A program made the translations under genes and the position numbers. A stretch of 64,000 nucleotides of DNA from Pseudonocardia sp. CNS-004 (GTDB lineage Bacteria; Actinomycetota; Actinomycetes; Mycobacteriales; Pseudonocardiaceae), in the NCBI GenBank assembly GCA_001942185.1, contig MKJV01000011.1:1-64000 (forward strand). Direction: 5' to 3'. Positions 19,716-29,782 of this stretch are shown here, piece after piece. A model generated the notes under the pieces. That model was not told the DNA's origin and searched no databases. It saw only the letters and a list, made by a program, of their open reading frames with translations. The stretch's first letter is position 1, and the number at the start of each line of letters is the position of its first letter.

Positions 19716-20960
19716 ATGGCGGGTAGCGGGCTCGGTGCGGTCTTCCGCGTGCCCGAGTTCCGGGTGCTGTGGGCCGCCGAACTCCTCTCGATCGCGGGCG
19801 ACCAGCTCGCCCGCGTCGCGCTCGCGGTGCTCGTGTACGCCCGCACGGGATCGGCCGTGTGGGCCGCCGTCGCCTACGCGCTGACGTTCCTGCCCGCGCT
19901 GCTCGGCGGCGTGCTGCTGTCCTGGCTCGCCGACCGCTACCGGCGCCGCGAGGTGATGATCGCCTCGGACGTGCTGCGCGCCGTCCTCGTGGCGGTGATG
20001 GCGGTCCCCGACCTGCCCCTCTGGGCGCTGTGCACCACCCTCGTCGTCGTCGTGCTGCTCGGCTCACCGCACACCGCGGCCCAACTCGCGCTCTACCCCG
20101 AGGTCCTTCCCGGTGAGCTCTACGAGCGGGGCCTCGCCGTCCGCCAGATCACCGGCCAGACCGCCCAGCTCGTCGGCTTCGCCACCGGCGGCCTGCTCGT
20201 CGCCGCACTGAGCCCCACCGTCGCGCTGCTGGGCAACGCCGCGTCCTTCGCCCTGTCCGCGATCGTGCTGCGGCTCGGGTGCGCCCGCCCGGCGCCCACC
20301 CAGGAAGCAGGCGGCGACAGCGCGGCCGGCGGCCTGCGGGGCGTCGGCGCCGCGCTCGTCGAGATCGCCACGGACCCGAGGCGCCGCGCACTCGTCCTGC
20401 TCGCATGGCTCGTCGGCTGGTACGTCGTGCCCGAGGCGCTCGCCGCCCCCTACGCCGACCAGTTCGGCTCCGGCCCGGCCGTCGTCGGGCTGCTCATGGC
20501 CGCCGACCCGCTCGGCAGCGTGCTCGGGGCATGGGTGTTCGTGCGGTTCGTGCCCGCCGTGACGAGGGCACGGCTCGTCGGCGTGCTGGCCGTGGCGGCC
20601 GGGATCCCGCTGGCGTTGTGCATCTTGCGCCCGGGCGTCCCACTCACCCTCCTCCTGTGGGCGGTGTCCGGGATGTTCTCCACCGCCTACCTCCTGCAGA
20701 CGCAGGCGAGCTTCGTGCGCGCCACCCCGGACGGTGGACGAGGCCGCGCCATCGGGGTCGCCGCGTCCGGGATCATCGCGGCCCAGGGTGCCGCGGTGCT
20801 CATCGGTGGCCTGCTCTCCGACGTGGCGGACCCGTCCACGGCGGTCGCCGTGGCCGGCGTGCTCGGAGCGGTGATGTCCGCCGGCGGTGCCGTCGCCTGG
20901 CATCGCGCCAACCGTGGCGTCGATGCGGCGACCGAACCCGCGGCCGTGAACCGCGGCTGA
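19716..20960 (+). CDS. MFS transporter
   Basis: An intact 414-aa major facilitator of about 12 helices. It resembles the MFS_3/enterobactin-exporter type: N-terminal FRVPEFRVLWAAELLSIAGDQLARVALAVLVYARTGS, the loop-2 motif LADRYRRREVMIASDVLRA, and a mid-protein cytoplasmic stretch near residue 200. Such proteins export drugs or small metabolites. The ATG at 19716 is taken (GGGGGGAA about nine bases upstream) over a GTG at 19665. It converges on the micro-ORF cluster. Confidence 0.85.
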   Translation: MAGSGLGAVFRVPEFRVLWAAELLSIAGDQLARVALAVLVYARTGSAVWAAVAYALTFLPALLGGVLLSWLADRYRRREVMIASDVLRAVLVAVMAVPDLPLWALCTTLVVVVLLGSPHTAAQLALYPEVLPGELYERGLAVRQITGQTAQLVGFATGGLLVAALSPTVALLGNAASFALSAIVLRLGCARPAPTQEAGGDSAAGGLRGVGAALVEIATDPRRRALVLLAWLVGWYVVPEALAAPYADQFGSGPAVVGLLMAADPLGSVLGAWVFVRFVPAVTRARLVGVLAVAAGIPLALCILRPGVPLTLLLWAVSGMFSTAYLLQTQASFVRATPDGGRGRAIGVAASGIIAAQGAAVLIGGLLSDVADPSTAVAVAGVLGAVMSAGGAVAWHRANRGVDAATEPAAVNRG

Positions 20961-20976
20961 CCCGCCGACCGTCGAA

Positions 20977-20990
20977 GACGCCTTCGCGTC
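20977..20990. terminator. Small hairpin shared by MFS gene and micro-ORFs
   Basis: GACGC and GCGTC form a 5-bp stem around CTTC (GAAG on the other strand). It lies 16 bases after the MFS stop and overlaps the stop of the last minus-strand micro-ORF, so it may end both transcripts. Confidence 0.4.
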
Positions 20991-21009
20991 ACCAGTTCTT
21001 GCCGCGCAC
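20989..21009 (-). CDS. Micro-ORF encoding MRGKNW, unit 1
   Basis: GTG CGC GGC AAG AAC TGG TGA encodes a six-residue peptide. AGGAAGGAG lies six bases upstream, a near-ideal Shine-Dalgarno. It is the last of three tandem units spaced 62-63 bp apart. Role unknown: a free peptide, a ribosome-pausing leader or a precursor of a modified peptide are all possible. Confidence 0.55.
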   Translation of the reverse strand: MRGKNW

Positions 21010-21051
21010 GGGTGGCTCCTTCCTGTGTGTGGTGGGTGGTGGGTGGTGGGT

Positions 21052-21072
21052 TCACCAGTTCTTGCCGCGCAC
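21052..21072 (-). CDS. Micro-ORF encoding MRGKNW, unit 2
   Basis: Same 21 bases as unit 1, again behind AGGAAGGAG at six bases. Units 1 and 2 are nearly identical over about 40 bp, consistent with recent duplication; the C/A-rich spacers between the units have drifted. Confidence 0.55.
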   Translation of the reverse strand: MRGKNW

Positions 21073-21113
21073 GGGTGGCTCCTTCCTGTGCGTCGTGGGT
21101 GGTGGGTCCTCGG

Positions 21114-21134
21114 TCACCAGTTCTTGCCGCGCAT
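21114..21134 (-). CDS. Micro-ORF encoding MRGKNW, unit 3
   Basis: The most divergent unit. The start is ATG instead of GTG and the ribosome site is GGAAAGGAA at four bases, yet all later codons (CGC GGC AAG AAC TGG TGA) are unchanged. Change of start and SD without loss of either, while the peptide stays fixed, argues that the peptide is selected. It is divergent from the first diguanylate cyclase. Confidence 0.55.
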   Translation of the reverse strand: MRGKNW

Positions 21135-21359
21135 GGGATTCCTTTCCGTGCGTGGAGTGGGGTTGGGGCGTGCGGTTCCCGACTCCTGGTCGGCTCGCCG
21201 TCCGCCACGGTCGCATGTCTGACGAGAGATGGTGCTCACGATCGGCGAGCTTGAGGCGTTCCTCCGCACGCGACAGCGCCGAACGGCCGAGCTCGTACGG
21301 CCGTCCGGAGGCCCGTCGCGGCGTTGTGCGACCCGGTGGTGACGGAGCGCTCCCGTGGG

Positions 21360-21388
21360 CTGACACCGGCACCCGGCTGTACTAGGTT
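21360..21388 (+). promoter_or_regulatory. Promoter of the first diguanylate cyclase
   Basis: CTGACA and TAGGTT are separated by 17 bp, and the ATG lies 30 bases after the -10. Similar -10 regions precede the paralogues (TTACTAGCCT near 26154, CATTACGCT near 22888, CACTACGCT near 24672), so each cyclase probably has its own promoter. The rest of 21135-21359 shows no gene I can support. Confidence 0.5.
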
Positions 21389-21417
21389 CGAGCCTCAAGC
21401 GTCGAGCGGAAGTACCG

Positions 21418-22820
21418 ATGTCAGCAGATCCCGGAGCGCGTCACGGCGGGCGCGGTCCCAGCGGCCGCGTCCGGCGCTGGGTCGCTGGCTGGGACCTCTG
21501 GGAGGTGCCCCGCAGGCTCGTGGGCCCCGTGTTCACGGTGGAGCTCACGGCGCTCGTGCTGACGTTCTACGGGCTGCTCACGACCACCCCGGAGTACGAC
21601 CACCTCCGCACGGCCGTGCTCATCTGCGTGCTCGGCGTGGTGCACACGGAGATCGCCCGTGACGTCGAACGGATGCGGCGCCGGATCACCGGCGAGGAGC
21701 TGCACGTCGACCTGGGATCGGTGTGGTTCTTCATGGCCGCGGTGCTGCTGCCGCCCGGGTACGCGGCGGCGGTCGCGGTACTCGTGCACTCCCACATCTG
21801 GTGCCGGGCGGGGTACCGGCGCGCGCCGCTGTACCGGCAGGTGTTCAACAGCTCCACGATGATGATCTCGGCGTTCGCGGCGTCGTCGCTGATGTCCTAC
21901 GTGTTCGCCCAGCAGGCGGTGGAGCTGGCCGATCCGCGTGCCCTGCTGGTGCTCGGCTTCGGCATGCTCGTCTTCCTGACGATCAACAGCGCGCTGGTGG
22001 CGGGTGCGATCGCCGTCAGCACCCCGCAGGCCCGGCTGTCCCAGATCGTGGGTGAGTGGAGCGAGAACCTGCTGGAGATCGCCACCCTCTCCCTCGGTGC
22101 GCTCGTCGCGGTGGCGTACCTGGCGAACCCGTGGCTCGCGCTGTTCTGCCTGCCGCCACTGCTGGTGCTGCACCGAGCGGTGCTCGTGCGTCAGCTGGAG
22201 GAGGCGGCGAGCCTCGACGGCAAGACCGGCCTGCTCAACGCCGCCGCATGGCACGTGCAGGCGGAGCGGGTGATGAACCGGTCGAAACGCCGGGACGGCC
22301 CGCCCGGCGTGCTCGTGCTGGACCTGGACCACTTCAAGGCGGTCAACGACACCCACGGTCACCTGGCGGGCGACCACGTGCTGTCCGCCATCGCCGACGT
22401 GCTGCGCGACGAGGTGCGGGAGCGCGATCTCGTGGGGCGGTTCGGCGGCGAGGAGTTCGTCGTGATGCTGTCCGGGCTGGGTGGCCGGGGCCCGACCGAG
22501 CTGGAAGCGGTGGCCGAGCGGATCCGGGGTCGGGTCGCGACCTTCGGGTCGAGATCCCCACCCCCGACGGGCCGTTGACCGTGCGTGGGCTGAGCGTGTC
22601 GGTCGGGTGCGCGGTCATGCCCGACGGCGGCGCCGAGCTGCGTGACCTGCTCGAGGTCGCCGACCGCGCGCTGTACGCGGCCAAGGGTGCGGGCCGCAAC
22701 GCGGTGCGGATGGGCACGGCGGTGCCCATGCGGCCCGCGCTCCTGCAGGTGGGCCGGACGGCGAAGAGCCCGTCGGTACCGGTCGAGACCTCGGGCCTGC
22801 ACAGCAACGCAGGCGACTGA
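21418..22820 (+). CDS. Membrane diguanylate cyclase, paralogue 1 (frameshifted)
   Basis: About 468 aa. It has an N-terminal sensor of some seven membrane helices with the family-specific stretch VVHTEIARDVERMRRRI, then HVDLGSVWFFMAAVLLPP. From about residue 270 comes a GGDEF domain: DGKTGLLNAAAWHVQAER, LDLDHFKAVNDTHGHLAGDHVL, GGEEF (343-347). The product-inhibition site RERD lies five residues before GGEEF. It should make c-di-GMP from two GTP. One C missing from CC near 22547 shifts the frame before PTPDGPLTVRGLSVSVG. No PAS, GAF or EAL domain is present. Confidence 0.88.
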
Positions 22821-22926
22821 CGCCCGCCGGGGCGGGACCACTCCCACATCGGAGCGCCGAGAAGGGTCGGCCCCTTGTGCTCCTGCATTACGCTCCGTAC
22901 TGAAGCCGACACTACCGGGGAGCGCA

Positions 22927-24311
22927 ATGGCGCCGGAGCGACGATGGCCCGCGGGTGCAGCGGTGCGTCCGAACGTCCGTGCTCCACACCGGTGGCAGGT
23001 CTGGCGGCTGCCGCCGCTGCTGCTGTGCGCGGTGCTGCTCGTCGATGCGGCCGCGGCCACACTGCTGATCGGCGGGCTCCTGAGCAGGCCCTTTCCGGGC
23101 GCATCCGAGCTGTGGCCGGCGGTGGCGCTCTGCGTGCTGGGGGTCGTCTACACGGAGGTGGCCGCCGGGGTGGAGCGGGAACGGCGGCGGCTGGGCGATG
23201 CGTCGCACGTCGACCTGAGCTCCGTCTGGACGTTCGCCGCGGCGCTGCTGGTGCCAGGTGCCCTCGCCGCCGTCGTGGCGGCGGTCATCATGGTGCACCT
23301 GTGGGCGCGGGCATGCGCCCGTGGGTGCCGCTGCACCGCCAGCTGTTCAGCATCTCGACCGTGGTGCTCGCCTGCGTGGCCGTCGGGGTGCTCGTCGACG
23401 GCGTAGCGCCTGGTGCCGGCCCGGCCGAGATGCCGCTGTGGCTGGTGCTCGTGGCGATGGCGGTGTTCATGCTGGTCAACAGCGGTCTCATCGCCGTCGT
23501 CGTCGCCGTCAGCACGCCGGGCGCAGGCCCGGCCACGCTGTTCGGGCCACCGGACGAGAACGTGCTCGAGCTCGGGATGCTGTGCATGGGCGCGCTCATC
23601 GTGCTCGTGCTCGCACTGAACCCCCCGGTGCTCGTGCTGGTGCTGCTCCCGCTGCACGTCGTGCTCAGGGCGGCGCTGATCCGGCCGCTGGAGGCGGCGG
23701 CGAGCACGGACGGCAAGACGGGGCTCCTCAACGCCGCGGCGTGGGTCGCCGAGGCGGAACGGACCCTGGCAGGCACGCAAGGCACCGAGCGCGCGACGGG
23801 GGTGCTGATCCTGGACCTCGACCACTTCAAGGCGGTCAACGACACCCACGGCCACGCCGTCGGGGACCACGTGCTGTCGGCGGTGGCGGGGGTGTTGCGC
23901 GGCGTGGTGCGCGCCCACGACCTCGTGGGCCGCATGGGCGGCGAGGAGTTCGTCGTGCTGCCCAGACGCGCGCCGGACGGGGCCCGTTCGGTGGAGCTCG
24001 ACTCGGTGGAGCTGGAGGTCGTGGCCGAACGGATCCGCGTCCTCATCGCCGACCTGCGGCTCGAGGTGCCGACGCTGAGGGGCCCGCTGCCGATCACCGG
24101 GCTGACCGTCTCGATCGGCGGCGCGGTGGCCGCGGAGGGGGGCAGCGACCTCGCATCGCTGCTGCAGGCCGCCGACACGGCGCTGTACGCGGCCAAGCGG
24201 GCGGGCCGCAACGCGGTGCGGGTCGCCGTGGTGTCCGAAGCGACCGCCACGGCGACCTCACCCGCGCAGCTCATGCCCGAGCGCGCTCCGGTGGAACGGG
24301 TGACGGACTGA
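22927..24311 (+). CDS. Membrane diguanylate cyclase, paralogue 2 (frameshifted)
   Basis: About 461 aa with the same layout as paralogue 1: helices from WRLPPLLLCAVLLVDAAAATLL, the VVYTEVAAGVERERRRLG loop and HVDLSSVWTFAAALLVPG, then a GGDEF domain with LDLDHFKAVNDTHGHAVGDHVL and GGEEF. The I-site is RAHD. Its ATG follows GGGGAG. A frame change near 23310, between the fourth helix and WVPLHRQLF, is repaired by one base. A longer acidic insert after GGEEF (PRRAPDGARSVELDSVELE) sets it apart. Confidence 0.87.
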
Positions 24312-24326
24312 CCGCCCGTCGCCGAG

Positions 24327-24424
24327 CAATGTGTTCGAGAAGCGCGGAGCGGGTCGCCCAGGGCATGCGGTACCTGCTGGATCAGCGGCGCCGCGGCCCA
24401 CATGCGGGCTTCTCGAACACATTG
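24327..24424. mobile_element. MITE-like element, copy 1 (98 bp)
   Basis: Ends are exact 17-bp inverted repeats (CAATGTGTTCGAGAAGC and its complement). The interior matches the reverse complement of 37814-37912 over most of its length (blocks GCGGAGCGGG, CCTGCTGGATCA, GCGGCCCACATGCGGGC). It lies 15 bases after the cyclase-2 stop and directly abuts the TGA of a minus-strand micro-ORF. No coding capacity; no clear target duplication. Confidence 0.75.
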
Positions 24425-24448
24425 TCAGGTCCAGTCGCGGTTGCGCAT
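24425..24448 (-). CDS. Micro-ORF encoding MRNRDWT
   Basis: ATG CGC AAC CGC GAC TGG ACC TGA follows GAGAGGAGGGA at a spacing of about six bases. The peptide resembles MRGKNW (M-R-x-basic-N/D-W). It is divergent from the third cyclase, as the MRGKNW cluster is from the first. The rest of the 403-bp gap between cyclases 2 and 3 has the MITE-like element and promoter sequence only. Confidence 0.4.
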   Translation of the reverse strand: MRNRDWT

Positions 24449-24714
24449 GATCGTCCCTCCTCTCCGACGTCGGTCTGCGGCGGTGGAGTGGGTGAGTCGC
24501 GTCGCCCGCGGGGCCGCGCATTCAGTGATCGCCTGCTGGTTCCGGTACTGCATTCGGGTGGCAGCGGCGGCGTGGCGTGGCCGAACTCTGCGGCCTGCGC
24601 ACTCATGCCGCTCCACTGTGTCACGACACGGGTCGGGGACGACCCGATCGGGTGACGGGACGAGCGTCCTCCACTACGCTCGGTGTCGACACCGAGGAGT
24701 CGACGAGAGCGCTG

Positions 24715-26081
24715 ATGCCCGCACATCCCGAGGGAGCCCGTTCCGCGGCTCGGCCGGTCCGGGTGTGGGCGGTCCGGCAGTGGCCACTGTGGGAGATGCC
24801 GCACCGGGTCACGGTCTCCGTGCTGGTCGTCGAGGCCACCGCGCTGGGGCTGGTGCTGGCCGTCGCTGCGCGGACACCGCTGCCGCACGCGCTCGACCTG
24901 CTGCAGACGGGCCTCCTGGCCGGTCTGGGGCTCCTGCACACCGAGATCGCGCTCGGCGTGGAACGCCTCCGCAGGCGCGTGATGGTGGGCAACCACGCCA
25001 ACCTCAGCTCGGTGTGGACGTTCGCCGGTGCGCTCGTGCTGCCGATCCCGTGCGCGGCGGCCGTGGCGGTCGTGGTGCACCTGCACGTGTGGGCGCGCAC
25101 CGGGCGCCCCGCGTGCCCTCTACCGCAGCGTCTACAGCGCCGCCACGATCGTGCTGGCCTGTGTGGGGGCGGGCGCGGTGGTGGGCTTCGTCGGTCAGGG
25201 GCCCGCCCCGCTGACGGCCGCGGGCGTTCCCGGCATCACGCTCGCGCTGCTCGTCTACACCACGATCAACACCGGGCTCGTCGCGGGCGCGATCGCCATG
25301 AGCGCCCCGCAGCCCGACCTCGCCCGGGTGATCGGCCGCTGGGACGACAACCTCCTCGAGTTCGCCACGCTCTCCCTCGGCGCGCTCACCGCAGTCGCCT
25401 GATCGTCAACCCCTGGCTGGTGGTGCTCGCCCTCCCACCGCTCGTGGTGCTGCACCGCGCCGTGCTGGTGCGCCACCTGGAGGAGGCGGCGAGCATCGAC
25501 GGGAAGACGGGTCTGCTCAACGCCGTGGCGTGGCACGCGCAGGCGGAACGGCTGTTGCAGCGCAGCAGCCGCGCCGACGGCCGCGCGGGGTGCTCGTGCT
25601 GGACCTGGACCGCTTCAAGGCCGTCAACGACACCCACGGCCACCTCGCGGGTGACCGCGTGCTCGCCGCGGTCGCGGGTGCGCTGCGCGCCGAGGTCCGC
25701 GACCGCGACCTGGTGGGGCGGTTCGGCGGCGAGGAGTTCGTGGTGCTCCTCGCGGGCCCGGTGGCCGCCGCGGTGGAGCTGGAGGCGGTGGCCGAACGCA
25801 TCCGCTCGCGGGTGGCCGGCCTGCGGGTGGAGATCCCCACACCGGACGGCCCGCTCAGCGTCGCGGGGCTCACCGTGTCGATCGGTGTGGCCGTCGCGCC
25901 TGCGGAGGGCGCCGACCTGCGCACGTTGCTCCAGATCGCCGATACCGCGCTCTACGCGGCGAAGCGGGCCGGGCGCAACATCGTGCGCGTGGGCACTCCG
26001 CCTGCGGCGGAACACCCGGTCGCGGCCCGGCGGGGTGGTGAGCACCCCGCGGAACCCGGCTGGATCGTTGACGGAGAGTGA
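24715..26081 (+). CDS. Membrane diguanylate cyclase, paralogue 3 (several frameshifts)
   Basis: About 456 aa: WPLWEMPHRVTVSVLVVEATALGLVLAV, LLHTEIALGVERLRRRV and NLSSVWTFAGALVLP in the membrane part, then INTGLVAGAIAMSAPQ, IDGKTGLLNAVAWHAQAER, LDLDRFKAVNDTHGHLAGDRVL and GGEEF with an RDRD I-site. The frame breaks near 25115 (net two bases), 25400 (one base, creating a TGA after GALTAVA) and 25585 (one base). All domains are present and conserved in order, so errors are likelier than decay. Highest similarity is to paralogue 1. Confidence 0.84.
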
Positions 26082-26201
26082 CGACATGGTTGCGGAGGAC
26101 CACCCCCATGTGCGATCACAGTCCTCCTGACACGCCGTTGCCGCCTTACTAGCCTCAGCCGTCAAGCACGTGCGGTCGCGGCACGGGGAGGGGGCGGGCG
26201 C

Positions 26202-27547
26202 GTGGAGGATCCGTCACATCCGCGTGGCCCGGCCGGCAGCCGCCCCGGCGGCCACGAGCCCGTCCGCTCGGAGCTGTGGCAGCTGCCGAGCAGGGCCGTC
26301 GCGCTGGTGCTCACCGTGGAGGCGGGCGCGGTGGCCTTCGTCGCGGTGGGCCTCGCGGCGCCCGACCACGGAGCGTTCACCGGTGGGACGCTGGCGCTCG
26401 CCGCGTTCCTGACGCTGCTCAGCGTGGTGCACACCGAGCTCGCCACCGGGATCGAGCGGATCCGCCGCCGCGCCGCCGAGACGTCCTACTTCGACCTCAG
26501 CTCGGTCTGGACGTTCGCCGCGGCGCTCCTGCTGCCACCCGCGCTCGCCGCGACCGTGATCGCCGCCGTGTACCTGCACCTGTGGCACCGCGTCTGGCGG
26601 CCCGCCAAGGTGCCCCTGCACCGGCACCTCTACACGACCGCAACGGTCGTGCTCGCCGCAGGCGCTGCCCACGCCGCCGTGGAACGGATGGGTGGGCTGC
26701 CGGGCAGCCCGGACGACGTCGCGGGTGTGGCCGGGATCGCGGTGGCCGTGCTGCTCTACGTGCTGGTCAACACGGTGCTCGTGGCTGCTGTCATCGCCCT
26801 CACGAGCGAGTGGCCCGGTTTGCGCCGCCTCGTCGGGCCGCTCGACGACAACGCCCTCGAGGTGGCCACGCTCTGCATGGGCGGGCTCGCCGCCGTCGTG
26901 ATCGGGGCGAACCCGTGGCTGGTGGCGCTGGTGCTGCCGCCGATCCTGGTGCTGCACCGCGCGGTGCACGTGCGCCAGCTCGAGGAGGTGGCGAGCACCG
27001 ACGCGAAGACCGGCCTGCTCAACTCGGCGCCTGGGAGGCGGAGGCGGACCGGGCGGTGCGCCGGGCCCAGCGCGCACGGAGCGCGGCCGCCGTGCTCATC
27101 CTCGACCTGGACCACTTCAAGCTGGTCAACGACGCTCACGGGCACCTCGCGGGCGATGACGTGCTCGCGGCGGTCGCCGCGCAACTGCGCGCGGGTGTGC
27201 GCGAGGGCGACCTGGTCGGGCGCTTCGGCGGCGAGGAGTTCGTGGTGCTGGTGGCGGATCTGCCGCCCGGTGCGCGCGGCGACGCGGAGGTGCGGACCGT
27301 GGCCGAACGGCTGCGCAGGCTGGTCGCGGAGCTCGACGTCCCGGTGTGCACCCCGGACGGCAACCTCACGATCACCGGCCTGTCCGTGTCGGTCGGGGGC
27401 GCCTCCGTGCCCACCGACGGCACCACGCTCGACCAGGTGCTCAAGGTCGCCGACACCTCGCTCTACGCGGCCAAGCGCGGCGGGCGGAACGTCGTGCGGA
27501 TCGCGGGTCCGGTGCAGATCCCCGCCCCGCGGACGGCAGCGGGCTAG
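26202..27547 (+). CDS. Membrane diguanylate cyclase, paralogue 4 (frameshifted)
   Basis: About 449 aa. The GTG start lies behind a G-rich site. Membrane part: LPSRAVALVLTVEAGAVAF, VVHTELATGIERIRRRA, DLSSVWTFAAALLLPP. GGDEF domain: TDAKTGLLNSAAWEAEADR, LDLDHFKLVNDAHGHLAGDDVL, GGEEF with REGD as I-site. One G missing from GG near 27030 shifts the frame at the domain junction. It ends 10 bases before a strong hairpin, so it probably closes the cyclase cluster. Confidence 0.87.
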
Positions 27548-27557
27548 CACCCCCGGT

Positions 27558-27599
27558 GATCGGCGAGGAGGGCCGAGGACTTGCCCCTCCTCGCCGATC
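27558..27599. terminator. 15-bp-stem terminator hairpin after cyclase 4
   Basis: GATCGGCGAGGAGGG and CCCTCCTCGCCGATC pair perfectly around a 12-nt loop. The position just past the last cyclase and the stem strength fit intrinsic termination without a T-tract. Confidence 0.65.
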
Positions 27600-27617
27600 A
27601 AGGGGAGATGGCGGTCG

Positions 27618-27785
27618 AACGATCTCCGGCAGCCACCCTCAGCCCTTGATCGCCGCCAGATGGCCGATCGGCCCCTTGTGCGGCCGGGCGGACGCATGAT
27701 CGTCGGTTGGGCGCGTTCCTGGGTCGTTTTCGCCCGTTTTCGCGCCGACCGCCTGATCATGCCCGCGACGGCGCCACCAGCGGTC
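27618..27785. repeat. GATC-rich dispersed repeat region
   Basis: It contains the 39-bp block shared with 19422-19460 and a distal part (TGATCATGCCC, CACCAGCGG) shared with the end of the repeat at 37338-37540. It fills most of the 318-bp gap before dxs; no gene is supported here. Confidence 0.6.
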
Positions 27786-27865
27786 CGTCCACCATCTCGC
27801 AACGATCAGCGCGGCGCGGCACTGTGCGGGCGCGCGAGATCCGACGGCTTCCGTAAGCTGGCCCG

Positions 27866-29782
27866 GTGACCGTGTTGCGATCCGTACGTGGCCCGGCTGA
27901 CCTGAAACGGCTCGGGGCCGACCAGCTCCCGGCTCTCGCCGCCGAGATCCGCGAGGAGCTGGTGGCGGCCGTGTCCCGCACCGGCGGGCACCTCGGGCCC
28001 AACCTCGGCGTCGTCGAGCTGACCATCGCGCTGCACCGGGTCTTCGACTCGCCGCGCGACACCCTGATCTGGGACACCGGCCACCAGGCCTACGTCCACA
28101 AGATGCTCACCGGCCGCCGCGAGGGCTGGGACTCGCTCAAGAAGACCGGGGGCCTGTCGGGCTACCCGAGCCGGGCCGAGAGCGAGCACGACCACGTCGA
28201 GAACAGCCACGCCTCCACGTCGCTGTCCTGGGCCGACGGCCTGGCGAGGGGCTACGCGCTCACCGGCCAGGACCGCCACGTCGTCGCGGTGATCGGCGAC
28301 GGCGCCCTCACCGGCGGCATGGCCTGGGAGGCCCTGAACAACATCGCGGCGGGCAAGGACCGCAACGTCGTCATCGTCGTCAACGACAACGGCCGCTCGT
28401 ACGCCCCCACGATCGGCGGCCTCGCCGACCGGCTCGCCACACTGCGCCTGCAGCCCGGCTACGAGCGCGTGCTGGAGGCCGGCAAGCAGGCGTTGTCGCG
28501 CACACCGGTGGTGGGCGCCCCGATCTACGCCGGGCTGCACGCCCTCAAGGCCGGTGTGAAGGACGCGCTGAGCCCCCAGGCGCTGTTCTCCGACCTCGGC
28601 CTGAAGTACTTCGGCCCGGTCGACGGGCACGACCTCGCGGCGATGGAGTCGGCGCTGCGGCGGGCCCGCCACTTCGGTGGGCCGGTCATCGTGCACGCCG
28701 TCACCCGGAAGGGGTGCGGGTACCCGCCCGCCGAGAACGACGAGGCCGAGCAGATGCACAGCCCGGCGGCGTTCGACCCCGAGACGGGGCTGCCCACGGG
28801 TCCGCCGTCGGTCGGCTGGACGAGCGTCTTCGCCGACGAGCTGGTGGCGCTCGGGGCGCGGCGGCCCGACGTCGTCGCCATCACCGCCGCGATGCTCGGC
28901 CCCACCGGCCTCGCCCCGTTCGCGCGGGCGTTCCCCGAGCGCTGCATCGACGTCGGCATCGCCGAGCAGCACGCGCTCACGTCGGCGGCAGGCCTGGCGA
29001 TGAGCGGGATGCACCCGGTCGTCGCGCTCTACTCCACCTTCCTCAACCGGGCGTTCGACCAACTCCTGCTCGACGTCGCGCTGCACGGCAAGGGCGTCAC
29101 GCTGGTGCTCGACCGTGCAGGCGTCACCGGCAGCGACGGGCCGTCGCACAACGGCATGTGGGACCTGTCGCTGCTCGGCGTCGTGCCCGGCATGCGGGTG
29201 GCCGCCCCGCGCGACGCCGACACGCTGCGCGAGGAGCTCGCCGAGGCCGTCGAGGTCCAGGACGCGCCCACCGCGATCCGCTTCCCCAAGGGCTCGGTCA
29301 TCGAGTCGGTGCCCGCCCTGCGGCGCGTCGGCGGAGTCGACGTCCTGCACGAGTCCGCGACGGGCGACCCGTCGGTGCTGCTCGTGTGCGCAGGCGCGTT
29401 CGGGGAACTCGGGGTCGCCGCGGCACGGCGGCTCGAACAGCAGGGCGTCGCGGTCACCGTGGTCGACCCGCGCTGGGTGCTGCCGGTCCCCGAGGCGCTG
29501 GTCGGCCTCGCCCGCGCCCACCGGCTCGTCGTCACGGTCAGCGACAGCGGCCGCCACGGCGGGTTCGGCTCCGCGCTCGCGGCGGTGCTGCGCGACGCCG
29601 AGTGCGACGTCCCCCTGCGCGACCTCGCGCTGCCACAGCGGTTCCTCGACCACGGCAGCCGCGCCGACGTCCTGCACGCCGCGGGCCTCACCGCGCAGGG
29701 CGTGGCCCGGCAGGTCACCGAGTGGGCCGCGGCGCTACCCGCCGGCATCGAGGAGCCCGCACCGTCGGAGGAGGCGCGCTGA
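27866..29782 (+). CDS. dxs: 1-deoxy-D-xylulose-5-phosphate synthase
   Basis: Intact, 638 aa. Condenses pyruvate and glyceraldehyde-3-phosphate to DXP, the first step of the MEP isoprenoid pathway. Motifs: [34 protein letters not shown], the thiamine-diphosphate [16 protein letters not shown], the transketolase Glu in [16 protein letters not shown], and [15 protein letters not shown]. The GTG at 27866 has a TAAGCT -10 just upstream and no SD, so leaderless translation is likely. Its stop shares bases with the ATG of the response regulator (TGATG). Confidence 0.95.
   Translation: MTVLRSVRGPADLKRLGADQLPALAAEIREELVAAVSRTGGHLGPNLGVVELTIALHRVFDSPRDTLIWDTGHQAYVHKMLTGRREGWDSLKKTGGLSGYPSRAESEHDHVENSHASTSLSWADGLARGYALTGQDRHVVAVIGDGALTGGMAWEALNNIAAGKDRNVVIVVNDNGRSYAPTIGGLADRLATLRLQPGYERVLEAGKQALSRTPVVGAPIYAGLHALKAGVKDALSPQALFSDLGLKYFGPVDGHDLAAMESALRRARHFGGPVIVHAVTRKGCGYPPAENDEAEQMHSPAAFDPETGLPTGPPSVGWTSVFADELVALGARRPDVVAITAAMLGPTGLAPFARAFPERCIDVGIAEQHALTSAAGLAMSGMHPVVALYSTFLNRAFDQLLLDVALHGKGVTLVLDRAGVTGSDGPSHNGMWDLSLLGVVPGMRVAAPRDADTLREELAEAVEVQDAPTAIRFPKGSVIESVPALRRVGGVDVLHESATGDPSVLLVCAGAFGELGVAAARRLEQQGVAVTVVDPRWVLPVPEALVGLARAHRLVVTVSDSGRHGGFGSALAAVLRDAECDVPLRDLALPQRFLDHGSRADVLHAAGLTAQGVARQVTEWAAALPAGIEEPAPSEEAR

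Noticed and set aside
21000..21170. CRISPR array at the tandem repeats
   Set aside because: Only three units, with repeats covering most of the period, no unique spacers of constant size and no cas genes; coding and SD signals explain the conservation better.
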